Both the position numbers and the translations under genes were made by a program. From NCBI GenBank assembly GCA_942492555.1, contig CALOEX010000003.1, positions 310,001-374,000 of the forward strand: a stretch of 64,000 nt of DNA. The letters run 5' to 3'. Shown one piece after another: positions 51,880 to 61,640 of this stretch (within the stretch, counting starts at the first letter, position 1; each line of letters opens with the position of its first letter). The stretch is from JBCCVH01 sp942492555. Its GTDB lineage: Bacteria > Bacteroidota > Bacteroidia > Cytophagales > Amoebophilaceae. The notes below the pieces were generated by a model that was not told where the DNA came from, did not search any database, and worked only from the letters and a program-made list of their open reading frames with translations.

Positions 51880-54378
51880 ATGTTGCATATAAAAAAAATA
51901 ACCTCAACCATTATATCCATAACATTAGTAGTGTTGCTAACATGGCATGATACATTTGCCGCTCAAAGTAAGAACGACGAAAACACAATTGATCCGAAAG
52001 ATTCTGGTTTTGAGATCACTGCTTTATCGGGCAAGGAAATAAAAGATTTTAAAAAATTTAAAGAAAATCTCAATGATTTCATAGACAGTCTAGAAGAGAA
52101 TAAACAATATATACCCGTTTTAGGTTCTTGGGGATCAGGCAAAAGCACTATTGCTAATTATGCCCTTGGGCATGGTTTAACTAAAGGGAAACTAAAAGAT
52201 ATTAAAAGTGGCAAAATAAAGCTAATAGATATTAATGTACAACTTCAAAAAACAGGAAACCAACAGGTAGTTGTCGTCACTGAAAAAAAAGATGACAAAG
52301 AGGTTGTACCCATAGGTTTGAACAGTACTCAAATATGCACCACGTTTCCAGCCATATACACATACGATGAGCAATTATCATTCATAGATTTTCCTCCACT
52401 GGGTGGAGTCGATCATGCGTTCAAGACAAAAGTCCCTCCGCTCATATCAGCAGTACAAACAATGAATGAAAAAAACAAGCTATCCGCAGTATTTTACTGT
52501 ATAGAATATAGCACAATAAGTAATAAGGCTCATCAAACAAAGTTTATAGAAGACTTAGGTATATTATATAAAACTAATCTAGATATACAAAAAGTGCATT
52601 TTTTTATAACAAAAGCAGAAGAGCTGTTAGAAAACTGCGACGAAAATGATGATGTGCTAAATAGCGCAAAAGACGATATTATAATTTTAATAGAAAACAT
52701 TGCAGAAGAAAAAGAAACCCAGTTAACAAACATCAAAAAAAATCATCCAAACAATTGGCAGACAATATGGCAACAAAAAACAGAATCCAAACAACTCGCA
52801 ATACTAGAAAAAATACTTCAATACAAAAATATCCACATCATAGATCCTTTGGACAAAGGTGAAAGTTGGAAAAAGGCCTATCAAGCTATACAAGAAAGTA
52901 TCAAAAAAGTTACTGACAAAAAGGCAGAAAACACTAACGAATCAGATACAAAAGAAAACACACCTCCCAAATCAAATGTACGCGACCAAGTGGTACTATC
53001 AAACAATAATACTCAAAATATAGTTGAAACAAACAACAATAACACTCAATCTGACCCCGAAAACAACAACAATGTACCCGACCAAGAAAAGGATGATAAT
53101 CATAATCCGCAATCTGACCCCGAAAACAACAATAATACTCAAAATGATGATACTACAAAAGAAGTACAATCCGCAAACAACAATACATTCCTAATCCCTA
53201 TAGCAAAACAAGAAAATAATAATCCGCAATCTGACCCCGAAAACATCAATAATACTCAAAATGATGATACTACAAAAGAAGTACAATCCGAACAAGAAAA
53301 TAAAAATCTGCAATCTGACCTCGAAAACAATGATGAAACAAGTAACACAGGGGCAGAAACTCTTAATACAAATAACACATTAACTGGCACCGATAGTGGT
53401 ACATTGGTCAATCCATTCACCTCTACCACCCCCGACGTTAGTGGCACAAATAATAATAACAATAACACGCTAATAGTCCCAAATGATACTAAGAAAAATG
53501 ATGATACAAAAAGTGTCAAAGAGATAGGAAATGATGATAATCATAATCCACAATCCGACCCAAAAAACAATGATAAAACAAGTAACACAGAGGCAGAAAC
53601 ACTTAATACAAATAACACATTAACCTCTACCACCCCCGACGTTAGTAGCACAAATAATAATAACGATAATAACAATAACACGCAAATAGGCGCAAATACT
53701 AACACAAATAATAATGATACCAAGCAAAAAAACATTTCTCTCAAAGTAGCCATCCCAGTGATTGTAGCTATTTTGGGCTTTGTGGTATATCAGGCAAAAA
53801 ATCTACTTGCAAAAAACAAAGATACATCAGTGCCCATTCTCCCTACTAAAACAAGTGACAGCAAGATAGGAAGTAAGGAAAATAAGAATGATAATAATAC
53901 AACAAGTGGCACCGATACAGGAGTTGGTGGTGGCAATAATGATAAAACAAGTGACCCCAAGATAGGAAGTGGAAATAATAATAAACCAAGTAGCAAAAAG
54001 GTAGAAACCGCGGTACAACCTCAGCCTAATCCGAAAAACATGGATAATGATCCTTCTTTACAACAACAAAAAACCTCTGCATCTGGAGAAAAAACACTAG
54101 CAGATAAACCAAAAAAAGAAACCGACCCCAATGACATCCCTCCAACAAGTGGCACTGATGGTAAAGAATTAATCCCTGCAGACAAGACCCAACAACAGAA
54201 TAACAACAATAAAAAAGAAGAAATCAACCCCGATAATACTAAAACAAGTGACACCCATACAGGAGTTGCTGGTGACAATAAGGAACCAACATCACTATGG
54301 AAAAAATTCATCGAGGGCATAAAACGTAATTTCAATAAGCTAAAAAAATATTTAAAAAAAAAAATGAAGAACCCCTAA
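51880..54378 (+). CDS. exported P-loop GTPase-like protein with Asn-rich repeats (paralogue 2)
   Basis: 832 residues: signal peptide (ITSTIISITLVVLLTWHDTFA), P-loop GSWGSGKST (82-90) and a degraded G3 (IDFPPLGG) instead of DxPGxE. Residues ~350-620 are Asn/Asp/Thr-rich imperfect repeats (NNPQSDPENNNNTQNDD; SNTEAETLNTNN; TTPDVSGTNNNN). A membrane helix follows (VAIPVIVAILGFVVYQA), then a second low-complexity stretch and a basic end. The stop follows an A11 run. One base back in register the frame continues to 54614 and ends in a strong membrane helix (see the next entry). G-domain function is uncertain because G3 is altered. Confidence 0.75.
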   Translation: MLHIKKITSTIISITLVVLLTWHDTFAAQSKNDENTIDPKDSGFEITALSGKEIKDFKKFKENLNDFIDSLEENKQYIPVLGSWGSGKSTIANYALGHGLTKGKLKDIKSGKIKLIDINVQLQKTGNQQVVVVTEKKDDKEVVPIGLNSTQICTTFPAIYTYDEQLSFIDFPPLGGVDHAFKTKVPPLISAVQTMNEKNKLSAVFYCIEYSTISNKAHQTKFIEDLGILYKTNLDIQKVHFFITKAEELLENCDENDDVLNSAKDDIIILIENIAEEKETQLTNIKKNHPNNWQTIWQQKTESKQLAILEKILQYKNIHIIDPLDKGESWKKAYQAIQESIKKVTDKKAENTNESDTKENTPPKSNVRDQVVLSNNNTQNIVETNNNNTQSDPENNNNVPDQEKDDNHNPQSDPENNNNTQNDDTTKEVQSANNNTFLIPIAKQENNNPQSDPENINNTQNDDTTKEVQSEQENKNLQSDLENNDETSNTGAETLNTNNTLTGTDSGTLVNPFTSTTPDVSGTNNNNNNTLIVPNDTKKNDDTKSVKEIGNDDNHNPQSDPKNNDKTSNTEAETLNTNNTLTSTTPDVSSTNNNNDNNNNTQIGANTNTNNNDTKQKNISLKVAIPVIVAILGFVVYQAKNLLAKNKDTSVPILPTKTSDSKIGSKENKNDNNTTSGTDTGVGGGNNDKTSDPKIGSGNNNKPSSKKVETAVQPQPNPKNMDNDPSLQQQKTSASGEKTLADKPKKETDPNDIPPTSGTDGKELIPADKTQQQNNNNKKEEINPDNTKTSDTHTGVAGDNKEPTSLWKKFIEGIKRNFNKLKKYLKKKMKNP
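52136..52222 (+). repeat. 87-base tract shared with paralogue 1
   Basis: Counterpart of 49964-50050, with 86 of 87 bases identical. Confidence 0.88.
53104..53290 (+). repeat. internal duplicated 70-base segment
   Basis: 53104-53173 and 53221-53290 are the same 70-base sequence with one difference seen (AACAACAAT versus AACATCAAT), encoding NPQSDPENNNNTQNDDTTKE. Related shorter pieces recur at about 53540-53650. Confidence 0.8.
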
Positions 54379-54614
54379 AAAACATAGCAAAGCCAAAAAA
54401 ACAAACAAACCCTAAGCCCCAAACAACAAACAAACCTACATCCACCCTGCAAACCCAAACATCCCCTCATACAAAACAGCAAGCGAAAACATCTGAAATC
54501 AAACCTACAAACAACAAGACCACAATGTACATAGCTGTTACTACCCTGTTGCTGTTGTTTGCTATACTCTTGTTCATCCTGTTTTTGCGTAGCAGAAAAA
54601 AAGCATCTCGTTAG
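54354..54614 (+). pseudogene. frameshifted C-terminal extension of paralogue 2 with membrane anchor
   Basis: Eleven A's (54354-54364) precede the stop of paralogue 2. Reading one base earlier joins a frame continuing NEEPLKNIAKPKKQTNPKPQ and ending in MYIAVTTLLLLFAILLFILF plus RSRKKASR at 54614. That is a Lys/Pro/Thr linker, a single strong membrane helix and a basic cytoplasmic tail, which is coding-like rather than random. It is either a recent disabling deletion, a programmed or transcriptional slip on the A-run, or a sequencing error. Confidence 0.7.
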
Positions 54615-54644
54615 GTTGCTGGTAACGTTTTTTTGTTGGTAGTA

Positions 54645-54698
54645 TGCATTTTTGTACACGGCTTGGCATGATGGTACAGCAAAAAAAACATTGTCTTT
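54645..54698 (+). repeat. dispersed intergenic repeat B (copy 2)
   Basis: GCATTTTTGTACACGGCTTG followed by GCATGATGGTACAGCAAAAA and ACATTGTCTT. It is a diverged copy in which the TGTAAA/TTTACA hairpin has decayed. Confidence 0.6.
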
Positions 54699-54750
54699 TT
54701 TTGCTCTTGTTCGTGTAGGTTCTACAGGTATAAAAAAACTAAGAAGCGAA

Positions 54751-54830
54751 ACAGAATACACGTATACACATTTGTACTGATCTGTTACCTTTACTGCTCA
54801 TTTTTATTTTCCACTATTCATGCTGCATTT
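54751..54830 (-). repeat. dispersed intergenic repeat A (copy 6)
   Basis: CAGAATACACGTATACACAT, TTGTACTGATCTGTTACC and a TTTACTGCTCATTT tail match the repeat A consensus. Confidence 0.7.
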
Positions 54831-54866
54831 TACAGCTTTTTTATAAAAACCAAATGAATGAACCCG

Positions 54867-54912
54867 AAGCACAATACATCTATACACATTTGTACTGATC
54901 TGGATCCCTCAT
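54867..54912 (-). repeat. dispersed intergenic repeat A (copy 7, truncated)
   Basis: AAGCACAATACATCTATACA followed by CATTTGTACTGATCTGG. It lacks the CTCATGATGCATT tail apart from a short CCCTCATG. Confidence 0.6.
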
Positions 54913-54955
54913 GTTTTTTTGTTGGCACAAATAATTGGATTTACAAGTCATATAG

Positions 54956-57900
54956 TTAATCAAAAATACCCCTGCGGAAAAACTGGATCACTTTTGCAAA
55001 AAATCCATTTTTCTTTGTTTTATCTTTCAACAGTTTCTGCTGAGATAATAGCTTAACGACCTTAACATGACCTTGGCTAGTAGCCTTATCCAATGCAGTG
55101 TAGCCAGAATCGTCTTTCGCATGCAGATCGGCTCCTCGATCAAGCAATAGCTTAACGACCTTAACATGACCTTGTATAGCAGCTACATGCAATGCAGTCA
55201 ATTTGTCATTGCCTTTCGCATGCAGATCGGCTCCTCGATCAAGCAATAGCGCAACCACCTTTTCATGACCTTGCAAAGCAGCCGCATGCAAGGCAGTCTT
55301 TTCAAAAATATCTTTCGCATGCGGATTTGCTCCCCGATCAAGCAATAGGGCAACCACCTTTTCATGACCTTGCATAGCAACCGCATGCAAGGCAGTGTGA
55401 CCAGAGTCTTTTGCATGCAGGTCCGCTCCTCGATCAAGCAATAGCTTAACGACCTTTTCATGACCTTCGCTAGTAGCCTTATCCAATGCAGTGTAGCCAG
55501 AATTGTCTTTCGCATGCAGATCCGCTCCTCGATCAAGCAATAGCTTAACGACCTTTTCATGACCTGCCATAGAAGCCCCATGCAATGCAGTATGACCAAA
55601 TTTGCCTTTCGTATGCAAATCCGCTCCTCGCTCAAGCAATACCACAACCACCTCAACATGACCATGCCAAGCAGCCACATGCAATGCAGTATAGCCAAAA
55701 TTGTCTTTCGCATGCGGATTTGCTCCTCGATCAAGCAATAGGGCAGCCACTTTTTCATCACCTTTCATAGCAGCCACATGCAATGCACTGAAATTGTCAT
55801 TATCTTTCGCATGCAGGTCCGCTCCCCGATCAAGCAATAAGGCAACCACCTTTTCATGACCTTTGACAGTAGCCTCATGCAATGCAGTCTTTTCAAAAAT
55901 ATCTTTCGCATGCAGATCGGCTCCCCGATCAAGCAATAGGGCAACTATCTTTTCATGACCTTCGCTAGCAGCCACATGCAATGCAGTATGGCCAAAATCG
56001 TCTTTCGCATGCAGATCCGCTCCTCGATCAAGTAATAGCTTAACGACCTTAACATCACCTTTGCTAGCAGCCTCATGCAATGCAGTCTTTTTTTTATTGG
56101 TTTTCGCATGCAGGTCCGCTCCCCGATCAAGTAATAGGGCAACCACCTTTTCATGACCTTGTATAGCAGCCACATGCAATGCAGTGAAATTGTCATTATC
56201 TTTCGCATGCAGGTCCGCTCCCCGATCAAGCAATAGGGCAACCACTTTTTCATGACCCATACCAGCAGCCCCATACAACACAGTCAATTTATCATTGCCT
56301 TTCGCATGCAGATCCGCTCCCCGATCAAGCAATAGGGTAACCACCTTTTCATGACCTTGTATAGCAGCCACATGCAATGCAGTATTGCCAAAATCGTCTT
56401 TAGCATGCAGGTCCGCTCCTCGATCAAGCAATAGCTTAACGACCTTAACATGACCCATACCAGCAACCTCATGCAACACAGTCAATTTGTCATTGCATTT
56501 CGCATGCAGATCCGCTCCTCGATCAAGCAATAACGCAACCAATTTTTCATGACCTTCCATAGCAGCTCTATACAATGCGGTTAAATTTTCATTGTCTCTT
56601 GCATGCAGATCCGCTCCCCGATCAAGCAATAGGGCAACCACCTTTTCATGACCTTGTATAGCAGCCACATGCAATACAGTCATTTTCTCATTGGTTTGCG
56701 CATGCAGGTCCGCTCCCCGATCAAGCAATAGGGCAACCACTTTTTCATGACCTTTCATAGAAGCCCCATACAATGCAGTTTTTTTATTGGTTTGCGCATG
56801 CAGGTCCGCTCCCCGATCAAGCAATAGGGTAACCACCTTTTCATGACCTTGTATAGCAGCCACATGCAATGCAGTGAAATTGTCATTATCTTTCGCATGC
56901 AGGTCCGCTCCTCGATCAAGCAATAGCTTAACGACCTTTTCATGACCTTCGCTAGTAGCCACATACAATGCAGTAGTATCAGAGCCGTCTTTCGCATGCA
57001 GGTCCGCTCCTCGATCAAGCAATAGCTTAACGACCTTTTCATGACCTTCGCTAGCAGCCACATACAATGCAGTAGTATCAGAGCCGTCTTTCGCATGCAG
57101 ATCCGCTCCCCGATCAAGCAATAGGGCAACCACCTTTTCATGACCTTCCATAGCAGCCAAATGCAATGCAGTTTTTTTATTGGTTTCCGCATGCAGGTCC
57201 GCTCCCCGATCAAGCAATAGGGCAACCACCTTTTCATGACCTTCCATAGCAGCCAAATGCAATGCAGTCACATTTTTAAGGTCTTTCGCATGCAGATCTG
57301 CTCCTCGATCAAGCAATAGGGCAACCACCTTTTCATGACCTTGTATAGCAGCTCTATACAATGCGGTTAAATTTTCATTGTCTCTTGCATGCAGATCCGC
57401 TCCCCGATCAAGCAATAGGGTAACCACCTTTTCATGACCTTGTATAGCAGCCACATGCAATGCAGTGAAATTGTCATTATCTTTCGCATGCAGGTCCGCT
57501 CCTCGATCAAGCAATAATGCAACTACCTTTGTATTACCTCCCAGCGCAGCGGCATGTAATACAGTACTTTTCTGATTGTCTTGCGCATGCAAATCTGCTC
57601 CCAGATCAAGCAATAGGGCAACCACCTTTTCATGACCTTCCATAGCAGCCCAATGCAATGCAGTCACATTTTTAAGGTCTTTCGCATGCAGATCTGCTCC
57701 TCGATCAAGCAAGAGTGCAACCACCTTTTCATGACCTTGTATAGCAGCTCTATACAATGCGGTTAAATTTTCATTGTCTCTTGCATGCAGATCTGCTCCT
57801 CGATCAAGCAATAGCTTAACGACCTTTTCATGACCTTGTATAGCAGCCACATGCAATGCAGTACTTTTCTCATTGTCTTGCGCATGCAGGTCCGCTCCTC

Positions 57901-58588
57901 GATCAAGCAATAATGCAACTACCTTTGTATTACCTCCCAGCGCAGCGGCATGTAATACAGTACTTTTCTGATTGTCTTGCGCATGCAAATCTGCTCCCAG
58001 ATCAAGCAATAGGGCAACCACCTTTTCATGACCTTCGCTAGCAGCCCAATGCAATGCAGTATGGCCAAAATCGTCTTTCGCATGCAGATCCGCTCCCCGA
58101 TCAAGCAATAGCTTAACCACTTTAACATCACCTTCGCTAGCAGCCAAATGCAATGCAGTCTTTTTTTTATTGGTTTCCGCATGCAGGTCCGCTCCCCGAT
58201 CAAGCAATAGGGCAACCACCTTTTCATGACCTTGTATAGCAGCCAAATGCAATACAGTCATTTTCTCATTGGTTTGCGCATGCAGGTCCGCTCCCCGATC
58301 AAGCAATAGGGCAACCACTTTTTCATGACCCATACCAGTAGCCCCATACAATGCAGTGAAGTTTTTATTGGTTTGCGCATGCAGGTCCGCTCCCCGATCA
58401 AGCAATAGGGCAACCACTTTTTCATGACCTTGTATAGCAGCCCCATGCAATGCAGTGAAATTGTCATTATCTTTCGCATGCAGGTCCGCTCCTCGATCAA
58501 CCAACTCCCTGACTTTTTCTATTTCACCTGATGCTGCGACCAGAAGCAAATCATTATTATCAATATCTTCTGTAGATTTCATTATCAT
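54956..58588 (-). CDS. ankyrin-repeat protein with 35 repeats
   Basis: 1210 residues. After a 20-residue leader (MIMKSTEDIDNNDLLLVAAS) come 35 consecutive ankyrin repeats of 33 residues (three are 32), each close to LLLDRGADLHAKDxxxxTAL followed by HxAAxxGHEKVVA, then a basic tail (FFAKVIQFFRRGIFD). No signal peptide. Repeats are unusually uniform. Units 6-9 and 10-13 are a duplicated four-repeat block, and units 15 and 16 are near-identical neighbours. Such proteins in intracellular bacteria are often secreted effectors that bind host proteins; that role here is inference. Start is ATG at 58588, with a second ATG two codons on. Confidence 0.92.
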   Translation of the reverse strand: MIMKSTEDIDNNDLLLVAASGEIEKVRELVDRGADLHAKDNDNFTALHGAAIQGHEKVVALLLDRGADLHAQTNKNFTALYGATGMGHEKVVALLLDRGADLHAQTNEKMTVLHLAAIQGHEKVVALLLDRGADLHAETNKKKTALHLAASEGDVKVVKLLLDRGADLHAKDDFGHTALHWAASEGHEKVVALLLDLGADLHAQDNQKSTVLHAAALGGNTKVVALLLDRGADLHAQDNEKSTALHVAAIQGHEKVVKLLLDRGADLHARDNENLTALYRAAIQGHEKVVALLLDRGADLHAKDLKNVTALHWAAMEGHEKVVALLLDLGADLHAQDNQKSTVLHAAALGGNTKVVALLLDRGADLHAKDNDNFTALHVAAIQGHEKVVTLLLDRGADLHARDNENLTALYRAAIQGHEKVVALLLDRGADLHAKDLKNVTALHLAAMEGHEKVVALLLDRGADLHAETNKKTALHLAAMEGHEKVVALLLDRGADLHAKDGSDTTALYVAASEGHEKVVKLLLDRGADLHAKDGSDTTALYVATSEGHEKVVKLLLDRGADLHAKDNDNFTALHVAAIQGHEKVVTLLLDRGADLHAQTNKKTALYGASMKGHEKVVALLLDRGADLHAQTNEKMTVLHVAAIQGHEKVVALLLDRGADLHARDNENLTALYRAAMEGHEKLVALLLDRGADLHAKCNDKLTVLHEVAGMGHVKVVKLLLDRGADLHAKDDFGNTALHVAAIQGHEKVVTLLLDRGADLHAKGNDKLTVLYGAAGMGHEKVVALLLDRGADLHAKDNDNFTALHVAAIQGHEKVVALLLDRGADLHAKTNKKKTALHEAASKGDVKVVKLLLDRGADLHAKDDFGHTALHVAASEGHEKIVALLLDRGADLHAKDIFEKTALHEATVKGHEKVVALLLDRGADLHAKDNDNFSALHVAAMKGDEKVAALLLDRGANPHAKDNFGYTALHVAAWHGHVEVVVVLLERGADLHTKGKFGHTALHGASMAGHEKVVKLLLDRGADLHAKDNSGYTALDKATSEGHEKVVKLLLDRGADLHAKDSGHTALHAVAMQGHEKVVALLLDRGANPHAKDIFEKTALHAAALQGHEKVVALLLDRGADLHAKGNDKLTALHVAAIQGHVKVVKLLLDRGADLHAKDDSGYTALDKATSQGHVKVVKLLSQQKLLKDKTKKNGFFAKVIQFFRRGIFD

Positions 58589-58956
58589 TTATTTTAAAAG
58601 TGGACGAAAATAAGAAAATCTAATTACAAATCCTATGTTTCATCTTATTAGACGTGTTGCAAAGGTGATCCCATTTTTTCCTAACAATTTCTAATAAACT
58701 AAATGCTGAGTTCACTTGGCTTCCGAAAATTTAACAGCGTGCTTTAAAAGTGGTTTTAATTTTTATGATTTTGTAACTATAGCACAAAAAAGCTTTTTTC
58801 ACACCCCATCATAAAAAAATATTGTTGTAATAGATCTATTTTTTGTTTTTCATTTCCTAATGTACATTTTTGTAAACCTCTTTACATGATGGTATAGCAA
58901 AAAAGGCAACATTGTCTTTATTTTTCATTTTTCGCTATTCATTTTTCTTTTTTTAC
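58589..58956. other. intergenic region, no gene seen
   Basis: 368 AT-rich bases between ATPase copy 5 and the ankyrin gene. The left 270 bases show nothing recognisable; the right end is a copy of repeat B followed by a TTCATTTTTCGCTATTCATT fragment of the repeat A tail. Confidence 0.5.
58861..58918 (+). repeat. dispersed intergenic repeat B (copy 3)
   Basis: TGTACATTTTTGTAAACCTC followed by TTTACATGATGGTATAGCAA and AACATTGTCTT, with hairpin TGTAAA-CCTC-TTTACA (58871-58886). It is close to the 39.25 kb copy. Confidence 0.7.
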
Positions 58957-60690
58957 TTACTCTACAACCTCATAGCGTATCTCCATCTCCGATTTATTGA
59001 AAGATACCCCCATGAGAACAAACTTCTTAATGCCTTTCGTTGCCAAATCTCGCTTATAGGCCAACGTTTTAATTTGTGCCAATGCAGTATCCGCCACCTC
59101 TTGGAGCCTTTCTGTTTTTGCTGCGACTTTAAGCTCTAAAATAATGCCATATTGCGATTGATCTTTCGGCTCTATGCAAATATCATAAATGCCTCCTCCG
59201 CTGATTCTATTGGAAGTGACTATATGACTATGGCTTAAACAAGCACTCATCCCCAGTACCAGCCCATGGTAGAACTGCTCGTAATGTTTGCCTCCCTTAT
59301 CTAAAAAACTAGGCACACGTACCAGATAATCCTCTAAAAAAACCTGGAAAGCTTCCACATTGCCAGTGACCAAATCCTGCATCGCTTGATAATATTGCCC
59401 TTGTTCATTATTGGATACTGCTTCTTCTATAATATTTTCCATGCTGACACGTATTTCCTCATTGGTAAAAGAGAGTGTATAGGTATACATGCCAGGTTTG
59501 ATGAACTGCTTGTTTTCTATTTTTAAATAGCCAGATAAAAGCATGAGACTCCAAAAAGAAGAGCGGTCTGTCTTCAAGCTTTTACCTAAAATGACATTGG
59601 GATTGATAAGGCTTTGTATGGGTATTTTATTGACCAGTTGCGATAAATCTTTTTCTAATGTCGTGATGTTTTTTGCAATGAGATCCCTGATAATGGTTGT
59701 ACCACCACTGTCAAACCAATAATAGTCTAAACTTTTTTCTATGGGTTTCGTGTTGCTGGTTGCTTGATCAGCAAACATAATAATGGAAAGAGGGTTGTAC
59801 AGCGTATAACCTTCTACAATATAGCCATTGTACATCTCTTTGAGTTCATGTGCTTTTTGTGGTAATCCTGCTTGATCTAAGTAATAATCTGTCTCTTCTG
59901 GTGTAAAACCGAAGCAATTCGCATATCTTGAAGAGGAAATCATACTGTATACCTTTACATTGTTCAGCTCAGAAAAAAGAGAGGATTTAACAATTTGTAA
60001 AATACCGGTAATCAAACCTTTATGGAGGTAGTCATTGCCTTTAAAGGCTTTGTTAAATAGCGTGGCAATAAGGCTGCGCATCTCTTCATAATAACCATGC
60101 ACATGGGCATCATGTAAAGGTGTGTCATATTCATCTAGGAGAAGCATGACCTTTTTGCCTGTATGCTGAAAAAGCATATAGGAAAGAAATCGTAGAGAAG
60201 ATTCATATTCTTCTTGACAGGCACTTTTTGCAAGTATTTTCCTAAAGATTTCCTTGTTATGCTCTTCCATTTTATCAGACGCTAGTAAATATTGATGCTG
60301 ATCAAATAGGGTAGCTATCATGCCTTTCAATCGTGCATAAGTCTCTTCAAAATTTTTACCACGTACCTCCTTCAACGTTAAAAAAATAACAGGAAACTGC
60401 CCTTGCAATGCCATCACCTCGGGATGTTTGCTAATAGCAAGGCCCTCAAAAAGCCCTTTTGTAGGAATACCATCCACCTCTTTGGCAAAAAAGTGTTGCA
60501 TCATGGAAAGGCTTAGCGTTTTGCCAAATCTACGCGGGCGGGTAATCAAAGCGATTTCATCACCTGCATCAATAAACTCTTTGATCATCAAGGTTTTATC
60601 TATAAAGAGATAGGCTTGTTTATCAGTATTTTTGTGTCTGATAAGTCTTGCAAAATCAGAAACGCCAATGGGAAACATGTATGAAGCCAT
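58957..60690 (-). CDS. AAA-ATPase-like / PD-(D/E)XK nuclease-like protein, copy 5
   Basis: 577 residues. N-terminal type a and middle type 1 as in copy 1, but C-half type II as in copy 3, so it is a direct recombinant of the two kinds. It keeps the P-loop RPRRFGKTLS, LLLDEYD and the PD-(D/E)XK block (GGGIYDICIEP...LELK). The C-terminus ends RYEVVE rather than RHELVG. One residue differs in the Asp/Phe position of type II (YYWFDSGG versus YYWVDSGG). ATG start with conserved -7 box upstream. Confidence 0.92.
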   Translation of the reverse strand: MASYMFPIGVSDFARLIRHKNTDKQAYLFIDKTLMIKEFIDAGDEIALITRPRRFGKTLSLSMMQHFFAKEVDGIPTKGLFEGLAISKHPEVMALQGQFPVIFLTLKEVRGKNFEETYARLKGMIATLFDQHQYLLASDKMEEHNKEIFRKILAKSACQEEYESSLRFLSYMLFQHTGKKVMLLLDEYDTPLHDAHVHGYYEEMRSLIATLFNKAFKGNDYLHKGLITGILQIVKSSLFSELNNVKVYSMISSSRYANCFGFTPEETDYYLDQAGLPQKAHELKEMYNGYIVEGYTLYNPLSIIMFADQATSNTKPIEKSLDYYWFDSGGTTIIRDLIAKNITTLEKDLSQLVNKIPIQSLINPNVILGKSLKTDRSSFWSLMLLSGYLKIENKQFIKPGMYTYTLSFTNEEIRVSMENIIEEAVSNNEQGQYYQAMQDLVTGNVEAFQVFLEDYLVRVPSFLDKGGKHYEQFYHGLVLGMSACLSHSHIVTSNRISGGGIYDICIEPKDQSQYGIILELKVAAKTERLQEVADTALAQIKTLAYKRDLATKGIKKFVLMGVSFNKSEMEIRYEVVE

Positions 60691-60715
60691 AGGTATGTTG
60701 TAAAGGATGATAGGT

Positions 60716-60723
60716 CAAAGATA
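60716..60723 (-). promoter_or_regulatory. -7 promoter box of ATPase copy 5
   Basis: TATCTTTG on the minus strand, 25 bases before the start codon. A TTG on the same strand lies 17 bases further upstream (60741-60743), slightly short of the usual spacing. Confidence 0.5.
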
Positions 60724-60765
60724 ATAAACTTGCTACGAAGCAACCTAGTGTAAGTGAAAAAAAAG

Positions 60766-60840
60766 CAGAACACATGCATACACATTTGTACTGATTTGTT
60801 ACCCTTTATTCCTCATGATGCATTTTCATTTTTCATTTCT
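60766..60840 (-). repeat. dispersed intergenic repeat A (copy 8)
   Basis: CAGAACACATGCATACACAT, TTGTACTGATTTGTTACCC and TTTATTCCTCATGATGCATT, close to copies 3 and 4. Confidence 0.8.
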
Positions 60841-60849
60841 TTTACTTAT

Positions 60850-61345
<496 letters not shown>

Positions 61346-61443
61346 GTTTTTTTTTTTTTTTTTGCCGCGGATGATTTGGTTGCATAGATGGGTTTTGTGT
61401 ATGAGAGGGAGTGTTGGTGACATAGGATTAACGGTTGGTGGGT

Positions 61444-61640
61444 GGATGATTGTGTGGTTAGATGGGTGTGTGTATGGAGAGTTTTTGTGGGGAAGGGAGT
61501 TTTGCGTTGGTGGTTGATGATTGTGTTGTTAGATGGGTGTTGTGTTGGAGGGAGTTTTTTGCGGTGACAGGGAGTTTAGAGAGTTGCGTGGTTTGATGAG
61601 TTCGGTCTAGATGGGCGTGTTGTGTTGGAGGGAGCTTTTT
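61444..61640. repeat. G/T-rich imperfect tandem repeats
   Basis: Three related units at 61444-61485, 61515-61558 and 61593-61640 share GATGATTGTGTxGTTAGATG, GGTGTxGTGTTGGAGGGAG and a TTTTT end. Spacing is 70-80 bases. On the minus strand they follow the WD40 remnant and may be its degenerate end. Confidence 0.65.

Larger units (their letters stand above)
54615..54955. other. intergenic region built largely of dispersed repeats
   Basis: 341 bases with no gene. They hold one copy of repeat B (54645-54698) and two of repeat A (54751-54830 and 54867-54912), with a TTTACAGCTTTTTTATAAAA stretch between. Confidence 0.6.

Noticed and set aside
54956..58588. Regular ~99-base repeats considered as a CRISPR array
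   Set aside because: The period is 33 codons, there are no distinct spacers, and the translation is an ankyrin solenoid.
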